From assembly GCF_011806385.1 (NCBI RefSeq), contig NZ_JAATOX010000024.1, positions 1 through 42,373 of the forward strand: DNA of 42,373 nt, given 5' to 3'. Below the pieces are notes generated by a model. That model was not told the origin of the DNA. It worked only from the letters and a program-made list of their open reading frames with translations, and made no database searches. A program made the position numbers and the translations under genes. Source of the stretch: Phaeobacter sp. HF9A (lineage in GTDB: Bacteria > Pseudomonadota > Alphaproteobacteria > Rhodobacterales > Rhodobacteraceae). Below, piece by piece: positions 33,112 through 41,921 of this stretch (position 1 is its first letter; the number at the start of each line of letters is the position of its first letter).

Positions 33112-34167
33112 ATGAAAACCATCAAAGGACCGGCGCTTTTTCTGGCGCAATTCGCAGGCGATGAAGCCCCGTTCAATTCGTGGGACAGCATCACCAAATG
33201 GGCAGCCGATTGCGGCTACAAAGGGGTACAGGTGCCCAGTTGGGACGGCCGGCTGATCGACCTGGCCAAGGCCGCCGAAAGCAAGGACTATTGTGACGAG
33301 TTCAAAGGCCAAGCCGCCGCAAACGGCGTCGAGGTGACAGAGCTGTCGACACACCTGCAAGGTCAGCTGGTTGCGGTGCACCCGGCCTATGATACCGCCT
33401 TTGACGGCTTTGCCGCGCCCCAGGTGCAGGGCAATCCCAAGGCCCGGCAGGAATGGGCGGTGGAACAGGTCAAAATGGCGCTGACCGCCTCCAGAAACAT
33501 GGGGATCAATGCCCATGCGACGTTTTCCGGCGCGCTGGCCTGGCCCTATATCTACCCCTGGCCACAACGCCCCGCGGGCTTGGTGGAAACGGCATTTGAC
33601 GAACTCGCCAAACGCTGGCTGCCGATCCTGAACCATGCCGAAGACTGCGGCGTGGATGTCTGCTACGAGATCCACCCGGGCGAGGATCTGCACGACGGCA
33701 TCACCTACGAGATGTTCCTGGAGCGCACAGGCAACCACGCGCGGGCGAATATGCTCTATGATCCCAGCCACTATGTGCTGCAATGCCTGGATTATCTCGA
33801 CAATCTCGACATCTACAAAGACCGGATCAAGATGTTCCACGTCAAGGATGCGGAGTTCAATCCGACCGGGCGCCAGGGGGTCTATTCCGGCTTCCAATCC
33901 TGGGTGGATCGCGCCGGACGCTTCCGCTCGCTGGGCGATGGTCAGGTTGATTTCAAGGCGATCTTTGCCAAATTCGCAGCGATGGATTTCGACGGCTGGG
34001 CCGTGGTCGAATGGGAGTGCGCGCTCAAACACCCCGAGGACGGGGCCCGCGAAGGCGCGCAATTTGTCAAGGATCACATCATCCGCGTGACCGAACGGGC
34101 CTTCGACGATTTTGCCGACGGCGGCACAGATGAGGCGGCAAACCGTAAAATGCTGGGGATCGACTGA
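33112..34167 (+). CDS. Sugar phosphate isomerase/epimerase family protein (TIM barrel)
   Basis: A 351-residue AP-endonuclease-2-type TIM-barrel protein. Predicted metal ligands are in YEIHPGED, YDPSHYV, MFHVKDAEF and WAVVEWECA, the pattern Glu-Asp-His-Glu typical of xylose-isomerase-like epimerases and of IolE/IolI-type enzymes. ATG 33112 has AGGGAGGA upstream. It overlaps the next gene by one base (TGATG). In this operon it would epimerise or isomerise the sugar or a keto-sugar made by the adjacent oxidoreductase. Confidence 0.9.
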   Translation: MKTIKGPALFLAQFAGDEAPFNSWDSITKWAADCGYKGVQVPSWDGRLIDLAKAAESKDYCDEFKGQAAANGVEVTELSTHLQGQLVAVHPAYDTAFDGFAAPQVQGNPKARQEWAVEQVKMALTASRNMGINAHATFSGALAWPYIYPWPQRPAGLVETAFDELAKRWLPILNHAEDCGVDVCYEIHPGEDLHDGITYEMFLERTGNHARANMLYDPSHYVLQCLDYLDNLDIYKDRIKMFHVKDAEFNPTGRQGVYSGFQSWVDRAGRFRSLGDGQVDFKAIFAKFAAMDFDGWAVVEWECALKHPEDGAREGAQFVKDHIIRVTERAFDDFADGGTDEAANRKMLGID

Positions 34168-35318
34168 TGGCCAATCCGCAAAATAAACGTATTCGATTGG
34201 GAATGGTCGGCGGTGGCAATGATGCCTTTATCGGCGGGGTGCATCGCATCGCGGCCCGCATCGACGACCGGTTTGAGCTTGTCGCAGGGGCCCTGTCCTC
34301 CACGCCGGAGAAATCCGCCGCCAGCGCCGAGGCGCTGGGCATTCCGCGCTCCTACGGCAGCTTTGCCGAGATGGCCAAAGCCGAAGCCGCCCGCGAGGAT
34401 GGCATTGAGGCGGTGTCGATCGTGACGCCCAACCACGTTCACGCCGCTGCCGCAAAGGCATTTCTGGCAGAGGGCATCCACGTCATTTGCGACAAGCCGC
34501 TCACCTCCACCATGAAGGATGCAGCCGATCTGGAACAGGCCGTGGCCGACAGCAAGGCGCTGTTCATCTTGACCCACAATTACACCGGCTATCCAATGAT
34601 CCGTCAGGCCCGCGATATGGTGGCCTCCGGCGCATTGGGTACGATCCGCATCGTGCAGGCGGAATATCCGCAGGACTGGCTGACCTCGCCGCTGGAAACC
34701 GAGGGGCTGAAACAGGCCGAATGGCGCACCGACCCAAGCCGCTCCGGCGCGGGGGGATCAATCGGCGACATTGGCACCCATGCGCATAACCTTGCCTGTT
34801 TTGTCTCTGGCTTGCGGGTCGAAAGCCTTGCGGCTGATTTGCAGTGTTTTGTCGCCGGCCGCACCCTGGATGACAACGCCCACATGATGCTGCGCTTTGA
34901 AGGCGGCGCGCGCGGGATGTTGTGGTCAAGCCAGGTGGCCCCCGGCAACGAGAACGCCCTAAAGCTGCGGATCTATGGCGAAAAAGGCGGGCTGGAATGG
35001 TCGCAGGAGGATCCGAACTACCTCTGGTTCACGCCGCATGGCGCGCCCAAACAGCTGCTGACGCGCAACGGCGCAGGTGCCACGGCGGTCTCGCAAGCCG
35101 TCAGCCGCATACCCGGTGGTCATCCCGAAGGTTATCTTGAGGGCTTCGCCACCATCTACAATGAGGCCGCCGATGCCATTCGCGCGGTTCAGGATGGAGC
35201 GGATCGGGCTGCGGCCATGGGGGTTCTCCCCGGGATTGCAGAGGGCATGGAGGGCATGCGCTTCATCAATGCCTGCGTCACATCCTCCGCGAATAACGCC
35301 GGGTGGACGACCCTATGA
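34167..35318 (+). CDS. Gfo/Idh/MocA-family oxidoreductase
   Basis: A 383-residue NAD(P)-dependent sugar oxidoreductase. The dinucleotide site is IRLGMVGGGNDAFIGGVHR near the N-terminus; the conserved lysine of the family lies in HVICDKPLTST, and the histidine in IGDIGTHAHNL. These enzymes oxidise or reduce sugar hydroxyls, for example inositol, glucose or 3-keto sugars. Its stop overlaps the ATPase start (ATGA). With the TIM-barrel partner it resembles the oxidoreductase/epimerase pairs of inositol- and keto-sugar pathways. Cofactor preference is not clear. Confidence 0.92.
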   Translation: MANPQNKRIRLGMVGGGNDAFIGGVHRIAARIDDRFELVAGALSSTPEKSAASAEALGIPRSYGSFAEMAKAEAAREDGIEAVSIVTPNHVHAAAAKAFLAEGIHVICDKPLTSTMKDAADLEQAVADSKALFILTHNYTGYPMIRQARDMVASGALGTIRIVQAEYPQDWLTSPLETEGLKQAEWRTDPSRSGAGGSIGDIGTHAHNLACFVSGLRVESLAADLQCFVAGRTLDDNAHMMLRFEGGARGMLWSSQVAPGNENALKLRIYGEKGGLEWSQEDPNYLWFTPHGAPKQLLTRNGAGATAVSQAVSRIPGGHPEGYLEGFATIYNEAADAIRAVQDGADRAAAMGVLPGIAEGMEGMRFINACVTSSANNAGWTTL

Positions 35319-36832
35319 CGTCCAGCCCCGTTCTCGCCCTTCGCACTGTCAGTAAAAGCTTTGGCCCGGTTGAGGTGCTGCACAATGTCAACCTCGCGCT
35401 GAGCGCTGGCAGTGTTCACGCGCTGATCGGTGAGAACGGGGCCGGGAAATCCACGACGATGAAGATCCTGGCGGGCTATCAGCCGCCAACCAAGGGCAGT
35501 GTCGTGCTCGACGGTCAGCCCGTTCAATTCGCCAATCTGCAAGAGGGCGAGGCGGCGGGGATCGTCATGATCCATCAGGAATTCAACCTCGCCGAACAGC
35601 TGACGGTGGAGCAGAACATCTTTCTGGGCCGCGAGCTGAAACGCGGCTTGCTGCTGGACAAGGCAGAGATGCGGCGCCGCACTCGCGATTATCTGGCGCG
35701 GGTGGCCTGCGAGGTCTCGCCCGATGCGCTGGTCTCTTCCTTGTCGAACTCCGAAAAACAGATGGTCGAGATCGCCAAGGCCCTGTCCCGCGATGCGCGG
35801 GTCCTGATCATGGACGAACCGACGGCGGTGCTGACCAATCGCGAAACCGAGGTTCTGTTCGAACAGGTTCAGACCCTGCGCGATGCGGGCACGGCCATTC
35901 TGTTCACCTCGCACAAGCTCGATGAAGTGGCGCAGATTTCGGATCAGGTGACGATCATGCGCGATGGCGATGTGGTCTACGCCGGCGAAACCGCCGAAAT
36001 GAGCGAAGATGCCATGGCCACCGCGATGGTGGGGCGCGATGTTTCTGACCTCTACCCCAGCAAACCCGGCGTGCCCGAGGATGCGCCGGTGGTGCTTGAG
36101 GTGGAAAACCTCAGCGTGCCGGGATTTGCCAGCAATGTGTCCTTTACCCTAAATAAGGGAGAGATCTTGGGCATCGGCGGGCTGATCGGGTCGGGACGAA
36201 CCGAGCTGATGGAAGGGCTGGCGGCGCTGCGCCCGGCATCTGCGGCCAGGATCACCCTGTTTGACCAGACCAAGCAATTCAAGCGGCCGGGTGATGCGCA
36301 GCAGGCCGGGCTGTGCTATCTGACCGAAGATCGCAAGATGCGTGGGTTGCTGCTGGAACGCGGCATGCGCGAAAATCTGACGCTTCAGAATTTGCACAAG
36401 TTCGGCGGCTTTCTGATTGATCGCAACGCCGAAGAGGCCGCGCTGACAGAGGCGATCCGCGAATTCGATATCCGCTCCGGCACCCGCGACGTGCGCGTCG
36501 GCAATATGTCCGGCGGCAATCAGCAAAAGCTGTTGCTGGCCAAGGTGATGCTGTCAGAGCCGCGCATCCTGATCGTCGATGAACCCACCCGGGGGATTGA
36601 TATCGGCACCAAGCAGCAGATCTACGCCTTCTTGCGCAAGCTGGCCGATGCCGGGCATGCGATCATCGTGATCACCTCTGAAATGCCCGAGCTGATTGGC
36701 CTCGCGGATCGGATCATGGTGATGCGCCTCGGCGAGGTGAGCGGAACGCTGACCCAGAACGCAATCACCGAAGACGCAATCGTGCGCCTGTCCATGGGGC
36801 TGCGCGGTGAACAGACGCCGAATGTGGCGTGA
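35315..36832 (+). CDS. Sugar ABC transporter ATP-binding protein (RbsA/XylG-like)
   Basis: A 505-residue protein with two tandem nucleotide-binding domains, typical of ribose/xylose/galactoside importers. The first has Walker A GENGAGKST (residues 39-47), a signature SNSEKQMVEIAKAL and Walker B VLIMDEP. The second has a degenerate Walker A (GLIGSGRTELMEG), a normal-looking signature MSGGNQQKLLLAKVM and Walker B ILIVDEPTRGID. ATG 35315 overlaps the oxidoreductase stop. It powers uptake through the permease that follows. Confidence 0.95.
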   Translation: MTSSPVLALRTVSKSFGPVEVLHNVNLALSAGSVHALIGENGAGKSTTMKILAGYQPPTKGSVVLDGQPVQFANLQEGEAAGIVMIHQEFNLAEQLTVEQNIFLGRELKRGLLLDKAEMRRRTRDYLARVACEVSPDALVSSLSNSEKQMVEIAKALSRDARVLIMDEPTAVLTNRETEVLFEQVQTLRDAGTAILFTSHKLDEVAQISDQVTIMRDGDVVYAGETAEMSEDAMATAMVGRDVSDLYPSKPGVPEDAPVVLEVENLSVPGFASNVSFTLNKGEILGIGGLIGSGRTELMEGLAALRPASAARITLFDQTKQFKRPGDAQQAGLCYLTEDRKMRGLLLERGMRENLTLQNLHKFGGFLIDRNAEEAALTEAIREFDIRSGTRDVRVGNMSGGNQQKLLLAKVMLSEPRILIVDEPTRGIDIGTKQQIYAFLRKLADAGHAIIVITSEMPELIGLADRIMVMRLGEVSGTLTQNAITEDAIVRLSMGLRGEQTPNVA

Positions 36833-36842
36833 GGACCTCAAG

Positions 36843-37841
36843 ATGACTGATACAACCACCCCCCAAACCCGCGGATTTCAGATGCCGTCGATGTCCGTGC
36901 TCGGACCGATCATCGCATTGATCGTCCTGCTGGTCATCGGGACGATGCTGAACTCCAACTTCCTGAGTGCGGCCAATATTACCAATGTGGTGGCGCGCTC
37001 TGCCTTTATCGGCATCATCGCTGTCGGCATGACCTTTGTGATCACCGCAGGGGGGCTCGACCTTTCCGTGGGGTCCATGGCCGCATTCATCGCGGGGCTG
37101 ATGATCCTGGTGATGAACGCCGCCCTGCCCAGCATGGGCGTCGGCATCCCCATTATTCTGCTCGGAATGGTCACCGCGATTGTCGCCGGCCTGCTGGCCG
37201 GGCTGCTGAACGGGTTTTTGATCACCACATTGGGGATCGAAGCCTTCATCGTGACGCTGGGCTCCATGGGCGTCTACCGGTCGCTGGTCACATGGCTGGC
37301 AGATGGGGGCACGCTGTCGCTCGATTTCGGGCTGCGCACCTTTTATCGGCCGGTGTATTTCGACGGCATTCTGGGCATCAGCTGGCCGATCATCGTCTTT
37401 GCGATCATCGTGATCATCGGCGAAGTCATCATGTCGCGCAGCGCCTATGGCCGCCATTGCGCCGCCACCGGATCCAACGAGCATGTCGCGCATTATTCCA
37501 ACGTCAATGTCCGCCGCACACGGCTGATTTCCTATGCGGCCCTGGGCATTCTGGTTGGCATTGCCACCATCATGTATGTGCCGCGCCTTGGCTCTGCCTC
37601 TGCCTCCACCGGCGTGCTGTGGGAGCTGGAGGCGATCGCCGCCGTGATAATCGGGGGCACCGTGCTGAAAGGCGGGTTTGGCCGGGTCTGGGGCACCGTC
37701 ATCGGTGTTCTGATCCTCAGCCTGATCGGCAACATTCTCAATCTGACCGACTTTGTATCGCCCTATCTGAATGGCGCGATCCAGGGGGTCATCATCATTC
37801 TCGCTGTGATCCTGCAGCGTGAACGCAAGGCTGCAAGTTAA
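36843..37841 (+). CDS. Sugar ABC transporter permease (RbsC/XylH-like)
   Basis: A 332-residue inner-membrane permease with 8-10 hydrophobic segments and the RbsC-type blocks GMTFVITAGGLDLSVGSMAA, LGIEAFIVTLGSMGVYRS and the C-terminal GGTVLKGGFGRVWGTVIGVLIL. It starts 10 bp after the ATPase gene behind a GTGAGGAC ribosome site. It forms a homodimeric channel for a pentose or related sugar. Confidence 0.94.
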   Translation: MTDTTTPQTRGFQMPSMSVLGPIIALIVLLVIGTMLNSNFLSAANITNVVARSAFIGIIAVGMTFVITAGGLDLSVGSMAAFIAGLMILVMNAALPSMGVGIPIILLGMVTAIVAGLLAGLLNGFLITTLGIEAFIVTLGSMGVYRSLVTWLADGGTLSLDFGLRTFYRPVYFDGILGISWPIIVFAIIVIIGEVIMSRSAYGRHCAATGSNEHVAHYSNVNVRRTRLISYAALGILVGIATIMYVPRLGSASASTGVLWELEAIAAVIIGGTVLKGGFGRVWGTVIGVLILSLIGNILNLTDFVSPYLNGAIQGVIIILAVILQRERKAAS

Positions 37842-37875
37842 GCCAAAAGCTATTGTTTCAAGGGAGGAGAATACA

Positions 37876-38823
37876 GTGAAATATACCAAAACAGTCATCG
37901 CCGCCGCTCTGGCGACAGCCGTCAGCGGGGCCGCACTCGCAGAGGACGTCAAGGTGATCGGCGTGTCCATTCCGGCCGCGACGCACGGCTGGGCCGGAGG
38001 CATGAACTTCCACGCCAAAGAAACGGTCGAGCGCCTGGAGGAGGTCTATCCCGGGCTCGATTTCGTGCTGGCCACCGCCTCTGATCCAGGCAAGCAGGTC
38101 AACGACATCGAAGACATGGTCGCCACCCGCAATATCGACGCCCTGGTGGTGCTGCCCTTTGAATCCGATCCGCTGACGCCGCCGGTGCAGGCCGTGGCCG
38201 CCAGCGGCGCATGGGTGACCGTGGTGGACCGCGGCCTGTCCGTTCCGGGCATCGAGGATCTCTATGTTGCGGGGGACAACTCCGGCTTTGGCAAAGTGTC
38301 CGGCGATTTCATGGTGTCCCAGATGCCCGAGGGCGGCGACATCGTGGTCTTCCGCGGCATCCCGACAACCATCGACAACGAGCGCGTGGATGCTTTCACC
38401 GCCGCCATTGAAGGCTCCGGCATCAATGTGCTGGACATGGAGCACGGCAACTGGAACCGCGACGACAGCTTTACCGTGATGCAGGATTTCCTGTCGAAAT
38501 ACCCCAAGATTGATGCTGTCTGGGCCTCCGACGACGATATGGCAATCGGTGTTCTGGCCGCAATCGAGGCCGCTGGCCGTGACGACATCCAGTTTGTCCT
38601 GGGCGGCGCCGGCATGAAGGAAATGATCAAACGCACCGCGGATGGAGATGCCATGATCCCGGCGAACGTCACCTATCCGCCGGCGATGATCGCCACCGCG
38701 ATCGAACTGACCGCCGTGGGGATGACATCAAATGCACCGGTGTCCGGCACCTTCGTGATCGGCTCTGTGCTTGTAACCCAAGACAATGCGATGGACTTCT
38801 ACTATCCCGACAGCCCCTTCTGA
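37876..38823 (+). CDS. Periplasmic sugar-binding protein (RbsB-like)
   Basis: A 315-residue exported protein starting at GTG 37876 behind AGGGAGGAG. Its signal peptide is about 22 residues (KYTKTVIAAALATAVSGAALA, cleavage before EDVKVIG). The mature part shows the type 4 periplasmic-binding fold: VKVIGVSIPAATHGWAGGMNF, TRNIDALVVLPFESDPLTPPVQA and the hinge-near DAVWASDDDMAIGVLAA. It delivers the sugar to the RbsAC-type transporter. The ligand may be a pentose but is not readable. It is the last gene of the sugar operon, followed by a terminator. Confidence 0.94.
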   Translation: MKYTKTVIAAALATAVSGAALAEDVKVIGVSIPAATHGWAGGMNFHAKETVERLEEVYPGLDFVLATASDPGKQVNDIEDMVATRNIDALVVLPFESDPLTPPVQAVAASGAWVTVVDRGLSVPGIEDLYVAGDNSGFGKVSGDFMVSQMPEGGDIVVFRGIPTTIDNERVDAFTAAIEGSGINVLDMEHGNWNRDDSFTVMQDFLSKYPKIDAVWASDDDMAIGVLAAIEAAGRDDIQFVLGGAGMKEMIKRTADGDAMIPANVTYPPAMIATAIELTAVGMTSNAPVSGTFVIGSVLVTQDNAMDFYYPDSPF

Positions 38824-38850
38824 TCCCATCAGGCGTGTCTGACAGAGCAA

Positions 38851-38886
38851 GGCCATCGGCGTTCCGCGCCGGTGGCCCTTTCTATT
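38851..38886 (+). terminator. Terminator of the sugar operon
   Basis: GGCCATCGGCG (38851..38861) and CGCCGGTGGCC (38867..38877) form an 11-bp stem with one G-T pair and a 5-base loop, followed by CTTTCTATT. It lies 28 bp after the binding protein stop. Confidence 0.75.
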
Positions 38887-38895
38887 GCTGCGCGG

Positions 38896-39342
38896 CTATT
38901 TGACGACCTCCATGATCGCGAAGGAATGTGTCTGCAAGATACCAGGCAGCTTGTTGATCTGCTCGCCCAACACATCGCGAAAATGCCGCATATCGCGGGT
39001 CCGGACCGTCAAGAGATAGTCAAAGGACCCCGCCGTCATCAGACAGCTTTCGATCTCTGGAATGGTGATGACGGCCCTGTTGAACGCGTCCAGCGCATTG
39101 TCGCCAGCGGTCGCCGACAGCGACACCTGCACCAGGGTCAGATGGCCCAAACCCAGCTTTTCCATGTCCAGACACGCCCGATAGCCGGTGATATAGCCGG
39201 TTTTCTCCAGGCGTTTGACCCGCTCGGAACAGGGGGTATTTGTCAAATTCACCCTCTGCGCGAGTTCCACGATGGAAAGTCGCCCACTCGATTCGAGCGC
39301 CTCCAGGATCTTTTTGTCGATACTGTCGATTTCCTTAGTCAT
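38896..39342 (-). CDS. Lrp/AsnC-family transcriptional regulator
   Basis: A 148-residue Lrp-type regulator: N-terminal helix-turn-helix (DKKILEALESSGRLSIVELAQRVNLTNTPCSERVKRLEKTGYI) and a C-terminal RAM ligand-binding domain (GSFDYLLTVRTRDMRHF). Length is typical. These proteins form octamers that respond to amino acids such as leucine or alanine. It is divergent from the stress-protein/alanine-symporter pair, with two AGTGA-type boxes between, so it probably controls amino acid uptake and itself. Confidence 0.93.
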   Translation of the reverse strand: MTKEIDSIDKKILEALESSGRLSIVELAQRVNLTNTPCSERVKRLEKTGYITGYRACLDMEKLGLGHLTLVQVSLSATAGDNALDAFNRAVITIPEIESCLMTAGSFDYLLTVRTRDMRHFRDVLGEQINKLPGILQTHSFAIMEVVK

Positions 39343-39430
39343 TAGTGATTTTACCTAGCTGAACCCTATATCGCAGGGATATTTCCAGATTATATCGGGC
39401 ATTTATCGCCAATCTCTAGTGAAAATCACT
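39343..39430. promoter_or_regulatory. Two Lrp-like boxes in the lrp/uspA divergent promoter
   Basis: AGTGAAAATCACT (39418..39430) is a perfect 13-bp palindrome. A related half-symmetric copy, AGTGATTTTACCT (39344..39356), lies 74 bp away, directly upstream of the lrp start codon. Both resemble the AT-rich, loosely palindromic Lrp consensus. The spacing, about seven helical turns, suits an octameric Lrp wrapping the DNA. The second box is about 85 bp upstream of the stress-protein start. Confidence 0.5.
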
Positions 39431-39512
39431 TATCCTTTTTGCTATTGCTCTCGCTTTTCTCAACACCAAAGCGTCGGCAATCAAAAAAATAAACCAACAA
39501 GGAGCCCGACCA

Positions 39513-39950
39513 ATGACCGTGAGGATTACTGTTGGACTAGATGGCACCGAGACGGGGGAACGCGCGCTCTCCTTCGCCCGAGACCTGGCGTCTCGGATCG
39601 AGGCGTGCGAGCTGATCGTCGCCTATGTCATCGAATGGTCCCCCTTTACTTTTCAGACCGCAGAAGAGAACGACAAACGCCACAAGCGGCGGGAGGAAGA
39701 GATCCAGATTGCGACCTCGCGGGTCGTGTCTCCCGCCGTCAAAGCGCTGACGGACGCTGGCTTCAACGCCAAGGGCGTCGTGCAGCATGGCGATGTCGCA
39801 GAGACGCTGAACCGGATCACGACCGAACATGGCGCCAGCCAGATCATCGTGGGGCGCGTGTCAAATGACGGGTTTACCAAACGGATCTTCGGCAGCTCGA
39901 CACAAAACCTGGTGATGCACGCGGATGTGCCGGTCACGGTCGTTGGATAA
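39513..39950 (+). CDS. Universal stress protein (UspA family)
   Basis: A 145-residue Usp-domain protein starting at ATG 39513 after ACAAGGAG. It begins VRITVGLDGTETGERALSFA, and the C-terminal segment GRVSNDGFTKRIFGSSTQNL holds the glycine-rich ATP-binding pattern (G-x-x-x-x-x-G...GSS). Such proteins bind ATP and often regulate a transporter encoded next to them. The symporter gene begins 10 bp downstream, so it is likely a modulator of that transporter. Confidence 0.92.
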   Translation: MTVRITVGLDGTETGERALSFARDLASRIEACELIVAYVIEWSPFTFQTAEENDKRHKRREEEIQIATSRVVSPAVKALTDAGFNAKGVVQHGDVAETLNRITTEHGASQIIVGRVSNDGFTKRIFGSSTQNLVMHADVPVTVVG

Positions 39951-39960
39951 GGGGATGACG

Positions 39961-41505
39961 ATGAAAACCTTGAAAACACTCACTGCGGCGACGCTCGCAA
40001 GCCTTGTCGCCCCCGCCGCCTATGCTGAAGGCATCGACGCGAAGGTCAATGAGGCCTTTGCCGCCGCAACCGGGCCTTTCGTCAGCTTTATTTTCGCGCC
40101 GCTTCCGGGCACCACCAGCTTTCCCTGGATCGTGCTGTGGCTGGTCGTTGCTGCCAGCGTGTTCACGGTCTATTTCGGCGCGGTGCAGTTTCGTTTCTTT
40201 AGCCATGCGATCCGGCTGGTGAAAGGCGACTACTCCGACCCCAATGACGCTGGCGAGGTCAGCCATTTCCAGGCCCTCACCACGGCGCTGTCCGGCACGG
40301 TCGGTCTGGGCAATATCGCGGGTGTTGCCGTGGCCGTGGGCATCGGTGGTCCCGGCGCGACCTTCTGGATGATCCTTGCGGGGCTTCTGGGGATGGCTTC
40401 GAAATTCACCGAATGTACGCTGGGTGTGAAATACCGCAACGAATATGAAGACGGCACCGTATCCGGTGGACCGATGTATTACATCTCGAAAGGGTTCAGG
40501 GAGCTCGGCCTGCCCGGTGGCAAGGCGCTGGCGGTGCTGTTCTCGATCTTCTGCATATTGGGCGCCTTTGGCGGCGGCAACATGTTCCAGGCCAACCAGG
40601 CGCACGCGCAGATCACCGGTATCGTGGGCGATTATCCGGGCTGGATCACCGGTGTGATCTTTGCCGGCATCGTCTTTGCGGTGATCGTCGGCGGCATCAA
40701 ATCCATCGCCAATGTGACCGAAAAAATCGTACCCCTGATGGGCATCCTCTATGTCGGCGCGGCCCTCATCATCCTGATTGTGAATTACGACAAGATCGGC
40801 TGGGCCTTTGGCCAGATCTTCGCCGGCGCCTTTACCGGGCTTGGCGTGGCAGGCGGCATGGTCGGAGCGCTGATCCAGGGCTTCAAACGGGCCGCATTTT
40901 CCAATGAAGCCGGTGTTGGCTCTGCGGCGATCGCGCATTCGGCGGTGAAAACCAAGGAACCGATCACCGAGGGGTTCGTCTCTCTGCTGGAGCCGCTGAT
41001 TGACACTGTCGTGATCTGCACCATGACCGCGCTGGTGATCGTGATCTCGCAGCAATTGATGATAGATGAAGCAACCGGCCAATACATGCTGAACGAGGCA
41101 GGATCGGCCATTGCGACCATCGACGGCAACACCGGTGTTGCGCTGACCTCCGCCGCCTTCGGGTCGAGCATCAGCTGGTTCCCCTATGTGTTGGCCATTG
41201 CGGTGATCCTCTTTGCCTTCTCGACGATGATCTCCTGGAGCTATTACGGCCTCAAGGCCTGGACCTACCTCTTTGGCGAGGGCAAGCTCCCCGAGCTGGT
41301 CTTCAAGCTCCTGTTCTGCGTCTTCATCGTGATTGGCGCGGCCGCCTCGCTGGGGCCGGTCATCGACTTCTCGGATGCGGCGATCTTTGCCATGGCCGTG
41401 GTGAACATCTTTGCGCTCTACTTCCTCATGAAGCTGGTACGCAAGGAGCTGAACAGCTACGCCACACGGCTGGAAAGCGGCGAAATCAAGAGCTTTGCCC
41501 ACTAA
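39961..41505 (+). CDS. Sodium:alanine/glycine symporter (AGCS family)
   Basis: A 514-residue secondary transporter with about 11 membrane segments. It has the AGCS signature GPGATFWMILAGLLGMASKFTECTLGVKYRNEY and the typical blocks GTVGLGNIAGVAVAVGIGGPG, GAFGGGNMFQANQ and KRAAFSNEAGVGSAAIAHS. It takes up alanine or glycine with Na+. The N-terminus (MKTLKTLTAATLASLVAPAAYAEG) looks like a cleavable signal peptide, a feature found in some alphaproteobacterial members. ATG 39961 is preferred because AAGGGG lies 6 bases upstream; an ATG two codons earlier is possible. Likely transcribed with the stress protein and controlled by the divergent Lrp. Confidence 0.95.
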   Translation: MKTLKTLTAATLASLVAPAAYAEGIDAKVNEAFAAATGPFVSFIFAPLPGTTSFPWIVLWLVVAASVFTVYFGAVQFRFFSHAIRLVKGDYSDPNDAGEVSHFQALTTALSGTVGLGNIAGVAVAVGIGGPGATFWMILAGLLGMASKFTECTLGVKYRNEYEDGTVSGGPMYYISKGFRELGLPGGKALAVLFSIFCILGAFGGGNMFQANQAHAQITGIVGDYPGWITGVIFAGIVFAVIVGGIKSIANVTEKIVPLMGILYVGAALIILIVNYDKIGWAFGQIFAGAFTGLGVAGGMVGALIQGFKRAAFSNEAGVGSAAIAHSAVKTKEPITEGFVSLLEPLIDTVVICTMTALVIVISQQLMIDEATGQYMLNEAGSAIATIDGNTGVALTSAAFGSSISWFPYVLAIAVILFAFSTMISWSYYGLKAWTYLFGEGKLPELVFKLLFCVFIVIGAAASLGPVIDFSDAAIFAMAVVNIFALYFLMKLVRKELNSYATRLESGEIKSFAH

Positions 41506-41582
41506 CCCCCCGGCCCTGACGCCGCAGCGCGGTATCGGGGCCACATCTTGGGGACAGGAGCCAATCCTGCCGCGCAATACCC

Positions 41583-41615
41583 AAGGGGCGAGGTCGCAAA
41601 GACCTCGCCCCTTTT
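41583..41615. terminator. Strong, probably bidirectional terminator after the symporter gene
   Basis: GGGGCGAGGTC (41585..41595) and GACCTCGCCCC (41601..41611) form a perfect 11-bp stem with loop GCAAA, flanked by AA on the left and TTTT on the right, so it can work in both directions. It is 80 bp after the symporter stop. Confidence 0.85.
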
Positions 41616-41724
41616 GCCGTCCCTCAGTGGCCTCGGATACGACAGCGCCCCAGGGCCCGACATATCGACGTTGAGCGAGGCAACTCGCGGGCGATCCGAT
41701 TGCTCCGCCAATTGGTCTTTCAAC

Positions 41725-41917
41725 CTAGATCATGCGCAGAATGGGTGTGATCGACTGGCGGATGACGGGCGGCAGCCCGGTGGTGCCGAGCGCATCGTTC
41801 ACACCGCCGTTCGTGGCGGCCTTGATCTGCTCCACCACATCGTCTGCGCAGGCGTTGATCACATGAGTGGCCCACTGGACCTTGCCGCCATCAAGGCCGA
41901 AAGCCTCACCGACCCTG
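41725..41917 (-). pseudogene. C-terminal remnant of an unrecognised gene
   Basis: The leftward frame ending at TAG 41725 reads coherently from about 41917: GLDGGKVQWATHVINACADD, VVEQIKAATNGGVNDALGTT and GLPPVIRQSITPILRMI. Codon use is strongly coding-like (GC-rich third positions), yet upstream of about 41917 the frame runs into sequence antisense to a helix-turn-helix fragment. I do not recognise the family. It looks like the last 60 or so codons of a gene whose front has been lost. Confidence 0.4.
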
Positions 41918-41921
41918 CACC

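Noticed and set aside
36765-38018. 417-codon leftward open frame antisense to the sugar permease
   Set aside because: Low-complexity Asp/His/Gln-rich antisense shadow; the permease and its signal are on the other strand.
39934-41577. 547-codon leftward open frame antisense to the symporter
   Set aside because: Composition is rich in Gly, Arg, Asp and His with no family resemblance; the rightward frame is an unmistakable AGCS symporter.
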